Positions 45,194 through 55,018 are shown, counted from the first letter of the stretch. The stretch: 64,000 nt of DNA from Thiosocius sp942490985 (GCA_942490985.1 CALNYW010000001.1:248001-312000), one strand, 5' to 3'. The notes: generated from the sequence alone by a model not told the origin. Made by a program: numbers and translations.

Positions 45194-46279
45194 ATGACCC
45201 GTGTTTATAACTTTAGTGCCGGCCCTGCCGTGCTGCCCGAAGCGGTTTTAGAACAGGCGCAAAGGGAGATGCTCGACTGGCATGGTGCTGGCATGTCGGT
45301 GATGGAAATGAGCCATCGCGGCAAAGAATTCATGTCGATCGCGAGCGAGGCCGAGGCCGACCTGCGCGAGTTGATGGCGGTGCCGGAGAATTACCGGGTA
45401 CTGTTCCTGCAGGGCGGTGCCTCTAGCCAGTTCGGCATGGTCCCTCTGAATTTGATCGGGCGCACCGGCAAAGCGGACTACTACCGCACCGGTTCGTGGT
45501 CGAAAAAGGCAATCGCCGAAGCACAGCGCTTCGGCGATGTGAGCGTAACCGCAGACTGCGAAATCGACGGTCGCTTCACGACCGTCCCTGATCAGGGCAG
45601 CGTTGCCGTTTCCGCCGATGCGGCCTACTTGCACTACACGCCGAACGAGACAATCGAAGGTGTCGAGTTCGGCTATGTCCCGGACGCTGGTGATGTGCCA
45701 CTGGTTGCGGATATGTCGTCGACTATTCTCTCGCGACCGGTCGATGTCTCGCGTTTCGGGATTATCTACGCAGGCGCGCAAAAGAACATCGGACCGGCCG
45801 GGCTGACGATCGTCATCGTGCGTGATGATCTGATCGGCGATGCAATAGAGGGGACGCCGGCAATGTTTGACTATGCGACCCACGCCAAAGCGGACTCGAT
45901 GTACAACACGCCGCCAACCTATGGCTGGTACCTTGCCGGCCTGGTCTTCAAGTGGCTCAAGCTGCAGGGCGGGCTTGCCAGCATGGCGCAAATCAACGCG
46001 CGTAAGGCGCAGCTGCTGTACGACGCGATCGATAACTCCGATTTTTATGCAAATCCCGTGGATCGCAACTGTCGATCATGGATGAACGTGCCTTTCACAC
46101 TCGCCAATCCAGATCTCGATGGGGCCTTCTTGCAGCAAGCGGGCGAAGCAGGCCTAAAGACACTGAAAGGACATCGCTCTGTCGGTGGCATGCGGGCCAG
46201 CATCTACAACGCCATGCCGGAAGAGGGCGTGCAATCGCTGGTCGATTTCATGGCCGATTTCGAACGCAGACAGGGCTGA
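45194..46279 (+). CDS. serC: phosphoserine aminotransferase
   Basis: PLP enzyme of serine (and pyridoxal) synthesis. The 361-residue protein begins MTRVYNFSAGPAVLPEAVL, has EMSHRGKEF near 38, LQGGASSQFGMVPLN near 73 and the PLP Lys in YAGAQKNIGPAGL near 192-204. An AGAGAAGG site precedes it. First gene of the serC-serA-pheA-hisC-tyrA-aroA-cmk-rpsA run. Confidence 0.97.
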   Translation: MTRVYNFSAGPAVLPEAVLEQAQREMLDWHGAGMSVMEMSHRGKEFMSIASEAEADLRELMAVPENYRVLFLQGGASSQFGMVPLNLIGRTGKADYYRTGSWSKKAIAEAQRFGDVSVTADCEIDGRFTTVPDQGSVAVSADAAYLHYTPNETIEGVEFGYVPDAGDVPLVADMSSTILSRPVDVSRFGIIYAGAQKNIGPAGLTIVIVRDDLIGDAIEGTPAMFDYATHAKADSMYNTPPTYGWYLAGLVFKWLKLQGGLASMAQINARKAQLLYDAIDNSDFYANPVDRNCRSWMNVPFTLANPDLDGAFLQQAGEAGLKTLKGHRSVGGMRASIYNAMPEEGVQSLVDFMADFERRQG

Positions 46280-46303
46280 GTGATGGCTCAGCGGGAAACA
46301 GTA

Positions 46304-47491
46304 ATGTACAAGATTCAAACACTGAACAATATTTCGGTAGCGGGACTCAATCGTTTACCACGTGAACGCTACGAGGTCGCCTCCGAGCTGCGTAATCCGG
46401 ATGCGATTCTGGTGCGCTCGGCAAAGATGCATGACATGGCATTACCCGCTTCGGTGAAAGCCATCGGTCGAGCGGGTGCTGGAGTCAACAATATTCCGGT
46501 CGATGCGATGACCCAGGTCGGGATTCCGGTATTCAATGCGCCTGGCGCCAATGCCAATGCCGTGAAAGAGCTGGTGGTAGCGGGGATGTTGATGGCCGCG
46601 CGTAACATTGGGCAGGCATGGCGGTTTGCAACGGGCGTGACGGGTTCGGATACCGAAATAAACAAGGCAGTCGAGGCGGGCAAAAAGAACTTTGTCGGGT
46701 TTGAACTGCCCGGGCGGACACTGGGCGTGGTTGGCCTCGGCGCAATCGGGGTGAAGGTGGCAAATGCAGCCCGCGCCCTGGGGATGAAGGTGATTGGCTA
46801 TGACCCGACAATCACCGTACGCGCGGCCTGGGCACTTGAGGCCGATGTCGAGCAGGCGCTGTCGGTTGACGACCTGGTGGCACGCGCCGATTTCATTACC
46901 TTTCACGTGCCGCTCACAGACAACACGCGCGACATGATCAACGCTGACCGGTTGCGCTTGATGAAGCCCCGCTCCGTGCTGCTGAACTTCGCCCGCAACG
47001 GTATCATTGATGACCAGGCGGCCATTGCCGCCCTCGACGACGGCCATCTGTATGCCTATGTCTGTGATTTCCCCAGCAACTTGCTGAAAGACCACCCGCG
47101 CGTGATTACGTTGCCACATCTTGGCGCATCCACGACGGAGGCTGAGGAGAACTGCGCGGTGATGGTTGCCGAGCAGGTGCGTGATTGGCTGGAAAACGGC
47201 AATGTCACGAACTCGGTGAATTTTCCTGAGATCGGTCTGCCTCGAACCGAAGATGGCGTCCGTATCGCGGTCGTCAACAGTAACGTGCCCAACATGCTGG
47301 GGCAGGTATCTACCGACCTTGCCGAAGCCGGTCTAAACATCAATGACATGCTGAATAAATCACGCGGTGAACTGGCGGTAACCCTGATCGACGTGGATCA
47401 AACGCCTACTGAAGAGGCGTTGCAGCGCATCCGCGATATCGAGGGCGTGTTGTCGGTGCGCTGCCTGGGGTGTGCCGGCGCCGCGGCGTAA
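46304..47491 (+). CDS. serA: D-3-phosphoglycerate dehydrogenase
   Basis: First step of the phosphorylated serine pathway. The start is ATG 46304 (MYKIQTLNNIS); in-frame GTG and ATG just after the serC stop would add eight residues. The 395-residue short-type enzyme has GRAGAGVNNIPVDAMTQVGIPVFNAPGANANAVKEL near 54-90, NAD motif LGVVGLGAIGVKVANAARALGM near 141-162, catalytic His in LPHLGAST near 271, and a C-terminal ACT domain (about 318-390). Confidence 0.94.
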   Translation: MYKIQTLNNISVAGLNRLPRERYEVASELRNPDAILVRSAKMHDMALPASVKAIGRAGAGVNNIPVDAMTQVGIPVFNAPGANANAVKELVVAGMLMAARNIGQAWRFATGVTGSDTEINKAVEAGKKNFVGFELPGRTLGVVGLGAIGVKVANAARALGMKVIGYDPTITVRAAWALEADVEQALSVDDLVARADFITFHVPLTDNTRDMINADRLRLMKPRSVLLNFARNGIIDDQAAIAALDDGHLYAYVCDFPSNLLKDHPRVITLPHLGASTTEAEENCAVMVAEQVRDWLENGNVTNSVNFPEIGLPRTEDGVRIAVVNSNVPNMLGQVSTDLAEAGLNINDMLNKSRGELAVTLIDVDQTPTEEALQRIRDIEGVLSVRCLGCAGAAA

Positions 47492-47537
47492 GTCGCGCAT
47501 ACTCCGACGAAGCGGGTAAACCGGGTAAACTTCTGCC

Positions 47538-48623
47538 ATGAATGACGAGCAGCAACTCGGTGAGATACGCGAGCGGATTGATACGCTCGACAGTCAGATT
47601 CAGGCGCTCTTGAACAAACGTGCAGCCGCTGCGCAGGAAGTTGCGCGCATCAAGGTTGCGTCCGATCCCGATGCCGTGTTCTATCGGCCAGAGCGTGAGG
47701 CGCAGGTGCTGCGCGCGGTAAAAGAGCGCAACGCCGGCCCGCTTGGCGGCGAGGCGATGGCCCGCCTGTTTCGCGAGATCATGTCGGAGTGTTTAGCGCT
47801 CGAGTTGCCGCTGCGGGTCGCTTTTCTCGGCCCCGAAGGAACCTTTACGCAGGCCGCTGCGCTGAAACACTTCGGGCATGCGGTCGCTACGGTGCCATTG
47901 GCCGCGATTTCAGATGTGTTTCAGGAGGTGGAGAGCGGTTCCTGCCACTACGGTGTGGTACCGGTCGAGAATTCCAGCGAGGGGGTAGTCAGCCACACCC
48001 TGGACATGTTCCTCAATTCGCCGCTGCAGATCTGTGGCGAGGTCACGTTGCGGATCCACCATAACCTTTTGGGGATATCGGGCGACCTATCCGAATTGAA
48101 GACGGTCTATTCGCATCAACAGTCGTTGGCGCAATGTCGGGCGTGGCTCGACCGGCATTTGCCACACGTCGAACGTGTCCCGGTTGGCAGCAATGCGGAA
48201 GCGGCGCGGCTGGCCCGTGAGAAGCCGGATACAGCAGCGATCGCCGGCACCGCGGCGGCTGAGTTGTATCAGCTTGACGTTTTGCTGCCAAACATCGAGG
48301 ACGAACCTGGTAACACGACGCGTTTCCTGGTTATTGGGCAACAGGCAGTGCGACCATCCGGCGACGACAAGACCAGTCTTTTGCTGTCGACGCGTAATGA
48401 GGCGGGCGGTCTGCATCGGTTGCTGGAACCGCTGGCCAAGCATGGCATAAGCATGAGTCGGATCGAGTCACGACCCTCGCGTCGCGGAAACTGGGACTAC
48501 GTTTTCTTTGTCGATATAAACGGTCATCGGGAAGAACCCGATGTTGCAGCGGCCTTGGCGACCTTGAAGGCGCAGTCGGGTATGTACAAAGAGCTCGGCT
48601 CCTACCCGCAGGCCGTTCTTTAA
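47538..48623 (+). CDS. pheA: bifunctional chorismate mutase/prephenate dehydratase
   Basis: Makes phenylpyruvate for phenylalanine. The 361-residue protein has an AroQ-type chorismate mutase (about 5-88: IRERIDTLDSQIQALLNKRAAAAQEVARIK), a prephenate dehydratase (about 93-272: FLGPEGTFTQAAALKHFG, VPVENSSEGVVSHTLD, NTTRFLVIG), and an ACT domain with the Phe-binding SRIESRPSRRGNWDYVFFVDI near 314-334. Confidence 0.97.
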   Translation: MNDEQQLGEIRERIDTLDSQIQALLNKRAAAAQEVARIKVASDPDAVFYRPEREAQVLRAVKERNAGPLGGEAMARLFREIMSECLALELPLRVAFLGPEGTFTQAAALKHFGHAVATVPLAAISDVFQEVESGSCHYGVVPVENSSEGVVSHTLDMFLNSPLQICGEVTLRIHHNLLGISGDLSELKTVYSHQQSLAQCRAWLDRHLPHVERVPVGSNAEAARLAREKPDTAAIAGTAAAELYQLDVLLPNIEDEPGNTTRFLVIGQQAVRPSGDDKTSLLLSTRNEAGGLHRLLEPLAKHGISMSRIESRPSRRGNWDYVFFVDINGHREEPDVAAALATLKAQSGMYKELGSYPQAVL

Positions 48624-48683
48624 TTCGGAAAGACAAGGGGCGCCGATTATGCCGCGTCGTTATCGTTTCTTACAGGCAGCTCA

Positions 48684-49781
48684 ATGAGTAATCGATTTAT
48701 CGCGCAGGCCGCGTCAGGGCTGGCCGGGCTGAAGCCCTACACGCCTGGCAAGCCGCTGTCCGAACTGGAGCGCGAGCTTGGGATCAAGGACTCGATAAAG
48801 CTTGCCTCCAACGAAAACCCACTCGGGCCAAGTCCGCGCGTTGTCGCGGCGATCAGCGCTTCTTTAGAGGATCTGACACGCTACCCGGATGGTGGGGCCT
48901 ATGCGTTGCGATCTGCCTTAGCCGCCCGCCATGGCGTGTCTGCCACGGGTATCACGGTGGGCAACGGATCCAATGATGTGTTGGACATGATCGCCCGCGT
49001 TTTCCTCTGGCAGGGTCGCGAGAGCCTTTTCTCGGAGTTCGCTTTCGCTGTCTATCCGCTCAGTAGTACGGCTGTTGGCGCAACGTTGCAGGTCGCCCCG
49101 GCGCGGCATTTCGCTCATGACCTCGAAGCGATGCGGGCCATGCTTACACCGCAGACCGGTGTTGTTTGGGTGGCAAATCCCAATAACCCGACCGGGACGC
49201 GTCTCCCGCACGATGAGTTGAGGGCTTTCGTTGAGGCGGTCCCGGAATCAGTGATTGTCGTGATCGATGAGGCTTACTTCGAATATGTAAGACACGACGA
49301 CCATCCCGATGCATCGCAATGGCTGGCGGACTTCCCCAACCTGATCGTCACGCGCACCTTTTCGAAGGCCTATGGATTGGCAGCATTGCGTGTTGGCTAC
49401 AGTATTTCGCATCCTGATATTGCCGATCTGTTGAATCGCGTACGCCAGCCTTTCAATGTCGATAGCCTGGCGCAGGTCGGCGCGCTGGCGGCGCTTGAAG
49501 ATCAGGCTTATCTTGACGAGGCCGTAGCCCTCAATGATGCCGGTTTGCAGCAACTGCGTGATGGGCTTGATCGCCTCGGTGTTGGCTACATCCCGTCTGC
49601 CGGAAACTTCTTAACGATCGATCTGCAACGCGATGCAGCAGCGGTCGATCAAGCGTTGCTGCGGCTCGGCGTCGTGACCCGACCGATCGCCAACTACGGC
49701 TTGCCCAATCATCTGCGCGTCAGCGTCGGTTTGGCCTCGGAGAATGCGCGCTTCCTCGACGCGCTGGAGGAGGTGCTTTGA
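48684..49781 (+). CDS. hisC: histidinol-phosphate aminotransferase
   Basis: PLP aminotransferase (365 residues) with KLASNENPLGPSP near 38-50, NGSNDVLDMIARVF near 92, NPNNPTGTRLP near 165 and the PLP Lys in TRTFSKAYGLAALRVGY near 220-236. It lies between pheA and tyrA, as in pseudomonads, where this HisC2-type enzyme may also act on aromatic keto acids. Its stop overlaps the tyrA start. Confidence 0.93.
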   Translation: MSNRFIAQAASGLAGLKPYTPGKPLSELERELGIKDSIKLASNENPLGPSPRVVAAISASLEDLTRYPDGGAYALRSALAARHGVSATGITVGNGSNDVLDMIARVFLWQGRESLFSEFAFAVYPLSSTAVGATLQVAPARHFAHDLEAMRAMLTPQTGVVWVANPNNPTGTRLPHDELRAFVEAVPESVIVVIDEAYFEYVRHDDHPDASQWLADFPNLIVTRTFSKAYGLAALRVGYSISHPDIADLLNRVRQPFNVDSLAQVGALAALEDQAYLDEAVALNDAGLQQLRDGLDRLGVGYIPSAGNFLTIDLQRDAAAVDQALLRLGVVTRPIANYGLPNHLRVSVGLASENARFLDALEEVL

Positions 49782-50659
49782 CGGCGGCCATTGGCACGCT
49801 GGCGGTCATCGGCGTCGGTTTAATCGGTGGTTCGTTGGCACGCGCGTTGCGCGCCGCCGGTGCCGTTGGCGAGGTTGTGGGCTGCGGTCGTGGCGAGCAA
49901 AACCTTGCGCTGGCCAAAGAGCTGGGGGTGGTAGACCACTACACACACAGCGTTGCAGAAGCAGCAGCCGATGCGGACATGGTCTTTCTGTCGATCCCGT
50001 TGGGAGCGATGCGCGACGCGTTCGCAGCACTCGCTCCCGTGCTGCAAGCGCATGCGCTGGTTACGGATGGCGGCAGCGCCAAGGGTAGCGTCGTCGCAGA
50101 TTGCCGCAGCGTAGCACCCGCACTGCTGCCTCGATTTGTCCCTGGGCATCCGATCGCCGGTACAGAAAACAACGGCGTGGCTGCCTCGTTCGCCACGCTG
50201 TACCAAAATCGCCGGGTGATTCTGACGCCGCTGAGCGAAAACGCCACCGAAGACGTCGCGACAGTGACTGCGATGTGGGTCGCCTGCGGAGCCGATGTAA
50301 CTGAAATGGCCGTCGAGCATCATGATGAGGTGTTGGCAGCAACCAGCCATTTGCCCCACATGCTGGCGTTTGGACTGGTCGACATGTTGGCCGGGATGAA
50401 AGAAAACGACGAGATCTTCCGGTACGCCGCTGGCGGTTTCCGTGATTTCACCCGAATCGCCTCGAGTAATCCGGAGATGTGGCGGGATATCTGTGTCGCC
50501 AACCGTCACGCGCTGGTGCCAATGCTTAGAGCGTTTTCGGCGCAAATGGGTGAACTGGCAGACATGATCGAGGTCGCTGACGGTGAACGGCTACTTGAAA
50601 TCTTTGCCAATGCGAAAGGCGCTCGTGACCGGTATATCGACGGGGTACAGGCCGACTGA
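49778..50659 (+). CDS. tyrA: prephenate dehydrogenase
   Basis: Oxidative decarboxylation of prephenate (or arogenate) for tyrosine. The 293-residue protein has NAD motif LAVIGVGLIGGSLARALRAAG near 8-28, LSIPLGAM near 70, GHPIAGTENNGVAAS near 122 with the catalytic His, and EVLAATSHLPHMLAFGLVDM near 185. TTG start overlapping the hisC stop (TTGA). In pseudomonads it is fused to aroA; here the two are separate, 104 bases apart. Confidence 0.92.
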   Translation: MTAAIGTLAVIGVGLIGGSLARALRAAGAVGEVVGCGRGEQNLALAKELGVVDHYTHSVAEAAADADMVFLSIPLGAMRDAFAALAPVLQAHALVTDGGSAKGSVVADCRSVAPALLPRFVPGHPIAGTENNGVAASFATLYQNRRVILTPLSENATEDVATVTAMWVACGADVTEMAVEHHDEVLAATSHLPHMLAFGLVDMLAGMKENDEIFRYAAGGFRDFTRIASSNPEMWRDICVANRHALVPMLRAFSAQMGELADMIEVADGERLLEIFANAKGARDRYIDGVQAD

Positions 50660-50763
50660 GGCCTCCTCGCGAATTGCTTAACGCGCTGTTTTTCCTTGCT
50701 TAACTTGAGTTTTTACGCGCCTGCGTCTAGCCTTGCGGCCGTCGACAAGGTCAGGGCCTCGGA

Positions 50764-52083
50764 TTGATCAAGCAAAACATCCAATTTACCGCGAGCGCCG
50801 GTGGGCGGCTCGTCGGGCGTCTGCGCGTTCCCGGTGACAAATCCATCTCACATCGCTCGATCATGCTGGGGGCGCTGGCTGAGGGTACAACGCGGATCAA
50901 TGGGTTCCTGGAAGGCGAGGACAGCCTCGCCACGCTGCGTGCCTTCCGGGCGATGGGTGTCGAGATTGGGGGACCGGATCACGGACGGGTGGTGATTCAA
51001 GGCGTTGGTATGCATGGCTTGCGACAGCCGGCAGCGCCGCTCGATCTTGGCAACTCAGGCACATCCATGCGTTTGATGTCCGGGCTGATGGCGGGACAGG
51101 GTTTCGACGTCACGCTGGTCGGTGACGAATCGTTGAGCGGCCGCCCGATGAAACGCGTCATCGATCCACTGGTGACCATGGGGGCGGTGATCGACAGTGC
51201 CGCTGGTGCGACGGCGCCGTTGCGGGTACGTCCGACACCGGGCTTGAAGGGGATCGATTACGACATGCCGGTGGCGAGTGCACAGGTCAAAAGCTGCCTC
51301 CTGTTGGCGGGGCTCTATGCCGACGGTGAGACCTGCGTAACCGAACCGGCGCCTACCCGGGACCACACAGAACGCATGCTGACCGGTTTCGGTTATGCGG
51401 TGTATCGCGACGGTGATCGGGTCTGCTTGGGTGGCGGTGGCAAGCTGCAAGCTTGCGCCATCGATGTGCCAGCCGATATCTCGTCGGCCGCTTTTTTCCT
51501 GGTTGGCGCGAGCATCGCATCGGGTTCCGACTTGATGCTGGAGCATGTCGGAATAAACCCAACGCGCGACGGTGTCATCACGATACTGCGTGAGATGGGC
51601 GCCGATATTTCGATCAGCAATCGTCGCGAGGTCGGCGGTGAGCCGGTGGCTGATTTGCAGGTGCGCGCGGCGCCGTTGCGCGGCATTCGGATCCCGCGCG
51701 ACCAGGTCCCGCTGGCAATCGACGAATTCCCGGTGCTGTTTGTCGCGGCGGCCTGCGCAACCGGTGAAACGGTATTGACTGGCGCCGAAGAGTTGCGGGT
51801 CAAGGAATCGGATCGAATCCAGGTCATGGCCGATGGCCTGGCGGCGCTCGGCGTCGATGCCAGGCCAACCCCGGACGGGATCGTGATCAAGGGAGGCCCG
51901 ATCAGCGGCGGGGAGGTCGAGAGCCATGGTGATCATCGCATCGCGATGGCGTTCACGATAGCGGGACTACGTTCGCACGGCGAGATCAAAATCAACGACT
52001 GCGCGAATGTGAACACATCGTTCCCGGGATTCGTCGAGTTGGCGTCGCGGGTTGGCTGTCGGGTGCATAGCAATGAAGAGTGA
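50764..52083 (+). CDS. aroA: 3-phosphoshikimate 1-carboxyvinyltransferase (EPSP synthase)
   Basis: Sixth step of the shikimate pathway. The 439-residue protein has LRVPGDKSISHRSIMLGALAEGTT near 20-43, LDLGNSGTSMRLMSGLMAGQ near 94-113, VASAQVKSCLLLAGLYADG near 174, EPAPTRDHTERMLTGFG near 195 and ELRVKESDRIQVMADGL near 345. Class marked by these motifs is not assigned further. TTG start; no better codon nearby. Confidence 0.95.
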   Translation: MIKQNIQFTASAGGRLVGRLRVPGDKSISHRSIMLGALAEGTTRINGFLEGEDSLATLRAFRAMGVEIGGPDHGRVVIQGVGMHGLRQPAAPLDLGNSGTSMRLMSGLMAGQGFDVTLVGDESLSGRPMKRVIDPLVTMGAVIDSAAGATAPLRVRPTPGLKGIDYDMPVASAQVKSCLLLAGLYADGETCVTEPAPTRDHTERMLTGFGYAVYRDGDRVCLGGGGKLQACAIDVPADISSAAFFLVGASIASGSDLMLEHVGINPTRDGVITILREMGADISISNRREVGGEPVADLQVRAAPLRGIRIPRDQVPLAIDEFPVLFVAAACATGETVLTGAEELRVKESDRIQVMADGLAALGVDARPTPDGIVIKGGPISGGEVESHGDHRIAMAFTIAGLRSHGEIKINDCANVNTSFPGFVELASRVGCRVHSNEE

Positions 52084-52090
52084 GGACGGG

Positions 52091-52768
52091 ATGACGCAAG
52101 ACGCGGTGCCGATCATCACGGTCGATGGGCCCAGTGGGTCTGGTAAAGGGACGGTCAGCAAGCGCGTCGCTGACCAGTTGGGATGGCGGATTCTGGACTC
52201 TGGGGCGCTCTATCGATTGCTGGGTTTCGCGGTCTCAGAGGCGGATTGTGATTTTGAGGATCACAATAAAGTCATAGAGTTAGCTCGAACTCTTAATGTT
52301 GTATTTGATGGTGAAAATATCGTCCTTGACGGTGTCGATGTGTCTGACGAGATCCGCACGGAGACCGCCGGCAACAACGCCTCGAAGGTTGCTGCGATCC
52401 CGGCGGTTCGCGAGGCGCTACTGAGATGGCAAAGGGACTATGCGGCACCGCCGGGTCTCGTGGCTGACGGACGGGACATGGGCACGACGGTTTTCCCGCA
52501 GGCCGGGGTCAAAATTTTTCTCACGGCGAGCCCTGAGGAAAGGGCTGAAAGGCGCTATAAGCAGTTGAAAGAAAAAGGATTGCCTGCTAATCTCGCCGCC
52601 CTTACGAAGGAAATCAACGAGCGAGATGCTCGTGATCGAGATCGTTCGGCCTCGCCGTTGACGCCAGCTCGGGATGCAATCGAACTCGATTCCACCTCGA
52701 TGACCATCGACGAGGTGGTTGATTTTGTGTTGCAGAAAGCACATGAAGTGTATGCAACACCGCACTGA
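52091..52768 (+). CDS. cmk: cytidylate kinase
   Basis: Phosphorylates CMP and dCMP. ATG 52091 with GAGG five bases upstream gives 225 residues, close to the E. coli length; an ATG at 52073 overlaps aroA. P-loop VDGPSGSGKGTVSKRVADQLGW near 10-31, DGRDMGTTVFPQA near 130, and a YKQLKEKG lid region. A stretch around 52240-52330 is notably more AT-rich than the surroundings. Confidence 0.95.
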   Translation: MTQDAVPIITVDGPSGSGKGTVSKRVADQLGWRILDSGALYRLLGFAVSEADCDFEDHNKVIELARTLNVVFDGENIVLDGVDVSDEIRTETAGNNASKVAAIPAVREALLRWQRDYAAPPGLVADGRDMGTTVFPQAGVKIFLTASPEERAERRYKQLKEKGLPANLAALTKEINERDARDRDRSASPLTPARDAIELDSTSMTIDEVVDFVLQKAHEVYATPH

Positions 52769-52899
52769 CGGCTAACGTCTTTGCAACTGGGGGTCGACGC
52801 TAAGTGGCGGCGACCATTTAACTTTTTATTTCGGAAAAATCCGGATCGGGATGCCCGCCGGTAGGATGGTCCGCGATACGCGGGTCGGGAAAATCAAAC
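52769..52899 (+). promoter_or_regulatory. rpsA leader region
   Basis: 131 bases between cmk and rpsA. It contains an AT-rich ATTTAACTTTTTATTTCGG stretch and no strong Shine-Dalgarno sequence next to the ATG (GGGAAAATCAAAC). S1 mRNAs in enterobacteria likewise have weak ribosome sites and are autoregulated through leader structure, so this may apply here. Confidence 0.4.
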
Positions 52900-54579
52900 A
52901 TGTCTGAAAGCTTTGCCGAGCTCTTTGAACAGAGCCTCACCAACACCAATCTCCAGCCGGGCGCTATCGTCATCGGCACCGTAGTCGCGATCGACAACGA
53001 TCACGTCATCGTAAACGCAGGTTTGAAATCAGAAGGGGTTATCCCAAAGATTCAATTCACCGACTTTGACGGCAATGTCGAATGCGCTGTCGGTGACCAA
53101 GTCGAGGTGGCTCTGGATGCCGTCGAAGACGGCTTCGGCGCGACGCGTCTGTCGCGCGAAAAAGCCAAGCGCCATCACGCGTGGAACAAGCTTGAGAAGG
53201 CCTTCGAGGCCGAAGAGATTGTTGTGGGCCGGATAAACGGCAAAGTCAAAGGCGGCTTCACCGTCGAACTCGATCAGATTCGTGCGTTCCTACCGGGATC
53301 GCTGGTCGATGTCCGCCCGGTTCGGGACACCTCGTACCTCGAAGGAAAGGATCTCGAATTCAAGGTCATCAAGCTCGACCAAAAGCGCAACAACGTGGTT
53401 GTTTCGCGGCGCGCAGTGGTCGAACAGGAGTACAGCGAAGAGCGCGACAAGCTGCTCGAGAATCTGCAGGAAGGGCAAGAAGCGAAAGGCGTGGTCAAAA
53501 ACCTCACCGACTATGGTGCGTTCGTCGACCTGGGCGGAATCGACGGACTGCTGCACATCACCGATATGGCGTGGAAACGCGTCAAGCATCCATCGGAAGT
53601 GGTCGAGATTGGCGACGAGATCAACGTCAAGGTGTTGAAATTCGACCGCGAGAAGATGCGCGTGTCGCTCGGCCTCAAGCAGATGGGCGATGATCCGTGG
53701 GAGAACATCACGCGGCGCTATCCGGAAGGCACACGTCTCTTCGGCAAGGTCACCAACATCGCCGACTACGGTGCGTTTGTGGAGATCGAAGACGGTGTCG
53801 AAGGTCTTGTTCACGTGTCCGAAATGGACTGGACGAACAAGAACGTTCATCCGAGCAAGGTTGTCACGCTCGGCGACGAAGTCGAAGTCGTGGTGCTCGA
53901 CATCGATGAAGAGCGTCGTCGCATTTCGCTGGGCATGAAGCAGTGTCAGGCCAACCCATGGGACGACTTCTCGCAGAAGTTCAACAAGGGCGATCACGTC
54001 AGTGGCGTTATCAAATCGATTACCGACTTCGGCATCTTTATTGGCCTGGATGGCGGTATCGACGGCTTGGTTCACTTGTCAGACATCTCTTGGGATGACA
54101 CCGGTGAGGCGATCATCCGCAACTTCAAAAAGGGTCAGGAGCTTGAGACCGTCGTGTTGGCCGTCGATCCGGAGCGGGAGCGTATCTCGCTGGGTATCAA
54201 GCAACTCGACAAGGATCCGATGTCCAGCTTCCTCGCTCGCCATGAGAAAGGCGCGATCGTCAACGGCACCGTGCAAGAAGTCGATGCGAAGGGCGCTGTG
54301 ATTGCGTTGGAAGAGGGTGTTGAGGGTTACCTGCGGGCGTCCGAATTGTCGCGTGACCGCGTCGAAGATGCACGTTCGATCCTCAAGGAAGGTGAGGCTA
54401 TCGAGGCCAAGTTTACCGGCGTCGATCGGAAAAACCGGACCATCAGCCTGTCGATCAAGGCGAAGGACTATGACGAAGAGAAGGCCGCAATTGCGACCTA
54501 CACCAGCGATTCGGCAAGTGCCGGCACCACCGCCTTTGGTGAGCTGTTGAAAGATCACCTCGAGTCCAACAAGGACTGA
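52900..54579 (+). CDS. rpsA: 30S ribosomal protein S1
   Basis: mRNA-binding ribosomal protein of 559 residues with six S1 OB-fold repeats, at about 21-87, 105-171, 192-260, 277-347, 364-434 and 451-520. Clear motifs include VKNLTDYGAFVDLGGIDGLLHITDMAW, VTNIADYGAFVEIEDGVEGLVHVSEMDW and IKSITDFGIFIGLDGGIDGLVHLSDISW, each shortened here by family comparison. Length matches E. coli S1. Upstream of ihfB as usual. Confidence 0.98.
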   Translation: MSESFAELFEQSLTNTNLQPGAIVIGTVVAIDNDHVIVNAGLKSEGVIPKIQFTDFDGNVECAVGDQVEVALDAVEDGFGATRLSREKAKRHHAWNKLEKAFEAEEIVVGRINGKVKGGFTVELDQIRAFLPGSLVDVRPVRDTSYLEGKDLEFKVIKLDQKRNNVVVSRRAVVEQEYSEERDKLLENLQEGQEAKGVVKNLTDYGAFVDLGGIDGLLHITDMAWKRVKHPSEVVEIGDEINVKVLKFDREKMRVSLGLKQMGDDPWENITRRYPEGTRLFGKVTNIADYGAFVEIEDGVEGLVHVSEMDWTNKNVHPSKVVTLGDEVEVVVLDIDEERRRISLGMKQCQANPWDDFSQKFNKGDHVSGVIKSITDFGIFIGLDGGIDGLVHLSDISWDDTGEAIIRNFKKGQELETVVLAVDPERERISLGIKQLDKDPMSSFLARHEKGAIVNGTVQEVDAKGAVIALEEGVEGYLRASELSRDRVEDARSILKEGEAIEAKFTGVDRKNRTISLSIKAKDYDEEKAAIATYTSDSASAGTTAFGELLKDHLESNKD

Positions 54580-54596
54580 ATCGTTAGCAGAAATCT

Positions 54597-54619
54597 AGCC
54601 GGTGGCGACCCCACCGGCT
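54597..54619 (+). terminator. nine-base-pair hairpin between rpsA and ihfB
   Basis: AGCCGGTGG and CCACCGGCT pair perfectly around a five-base loop, 18 bases after the rpsA stop. It is followed by TCACTCTCTGG, not a T-run, so partial termination or an RNA processing barrier is more likely than full termination. Confidence 0.45.
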
Positions 54620-54648
54620 TCACTCTCTGGGACTGAGCTGATTCAAGA

Positions 54649-54972
54649 ATGACGAAATCCGAACTGATCGAAGTCATTGCACGAGAGCAGAGTCATCTCG
54701 CTTATCGCGACGTCGAGCTGGCTGTGAAGTGCATGATTGAGCAGATGAGTCAGGCGTTGGCTTCGGGCGAACGCATTGAGATACGGGGCTTTGGCAGTTT
54801 TTCTTTGCATTTTCGGCCGCCGCGGTTGGGGCGAAACCCAAAGACCGGCGACTCAGTCGAACTTAACGGCAAGTACGTGCCACACTTCAAGCCCGGGAAA
54901 GAACTGCGAGAGCGGGTCAACGAGAAATTCCAAACCGAACTGACCAGGCCGCACGAGAGCGGTGTCGTCTGA
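54649..54972 (+). CDS. ihfB: integration host factor subunit beta
   Basis: DNA-bending HU/IHF family protein (107 residues) starting MTKSELIEVIAREQSHL, with EIRGFGSFSLHFRPPRLGRNPKTGDSV near 44-70 including the intercalating Pro arm (GRNPKTG) and KYVPHFKPGKELRERVN near 75-91. Position after rpsA identifies it as IhfB. Confidence 0.96.
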   Translation: MTKSELIEVIAREQSHLAYRDVELAVKCMIEQMSQALASGERIEIRGFGSFSLHFRPPRLGRNPKTGDSVELNGKYVPHFKPGKELRERVNEKFQTELTRPHESGVV

Positions 54973-54994
54973 GTCGCTAAAGATCGAGTTTTTG

Positions 54995-55018
54995 AGCCGG
55001 CCTCGTGCCGGCTTTTTT
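54995..55018 (+). terminator. Rho-independent terminator of ihfB
   Basis: AGCCGGC and GCCGGCT form a perfect seven-base stem with a five-base loop, followed by TTTTTT, 22 bases past the ihfB stop. It closes the conserved gyrA-to-ihfB stretch. Confidence 0.9.
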
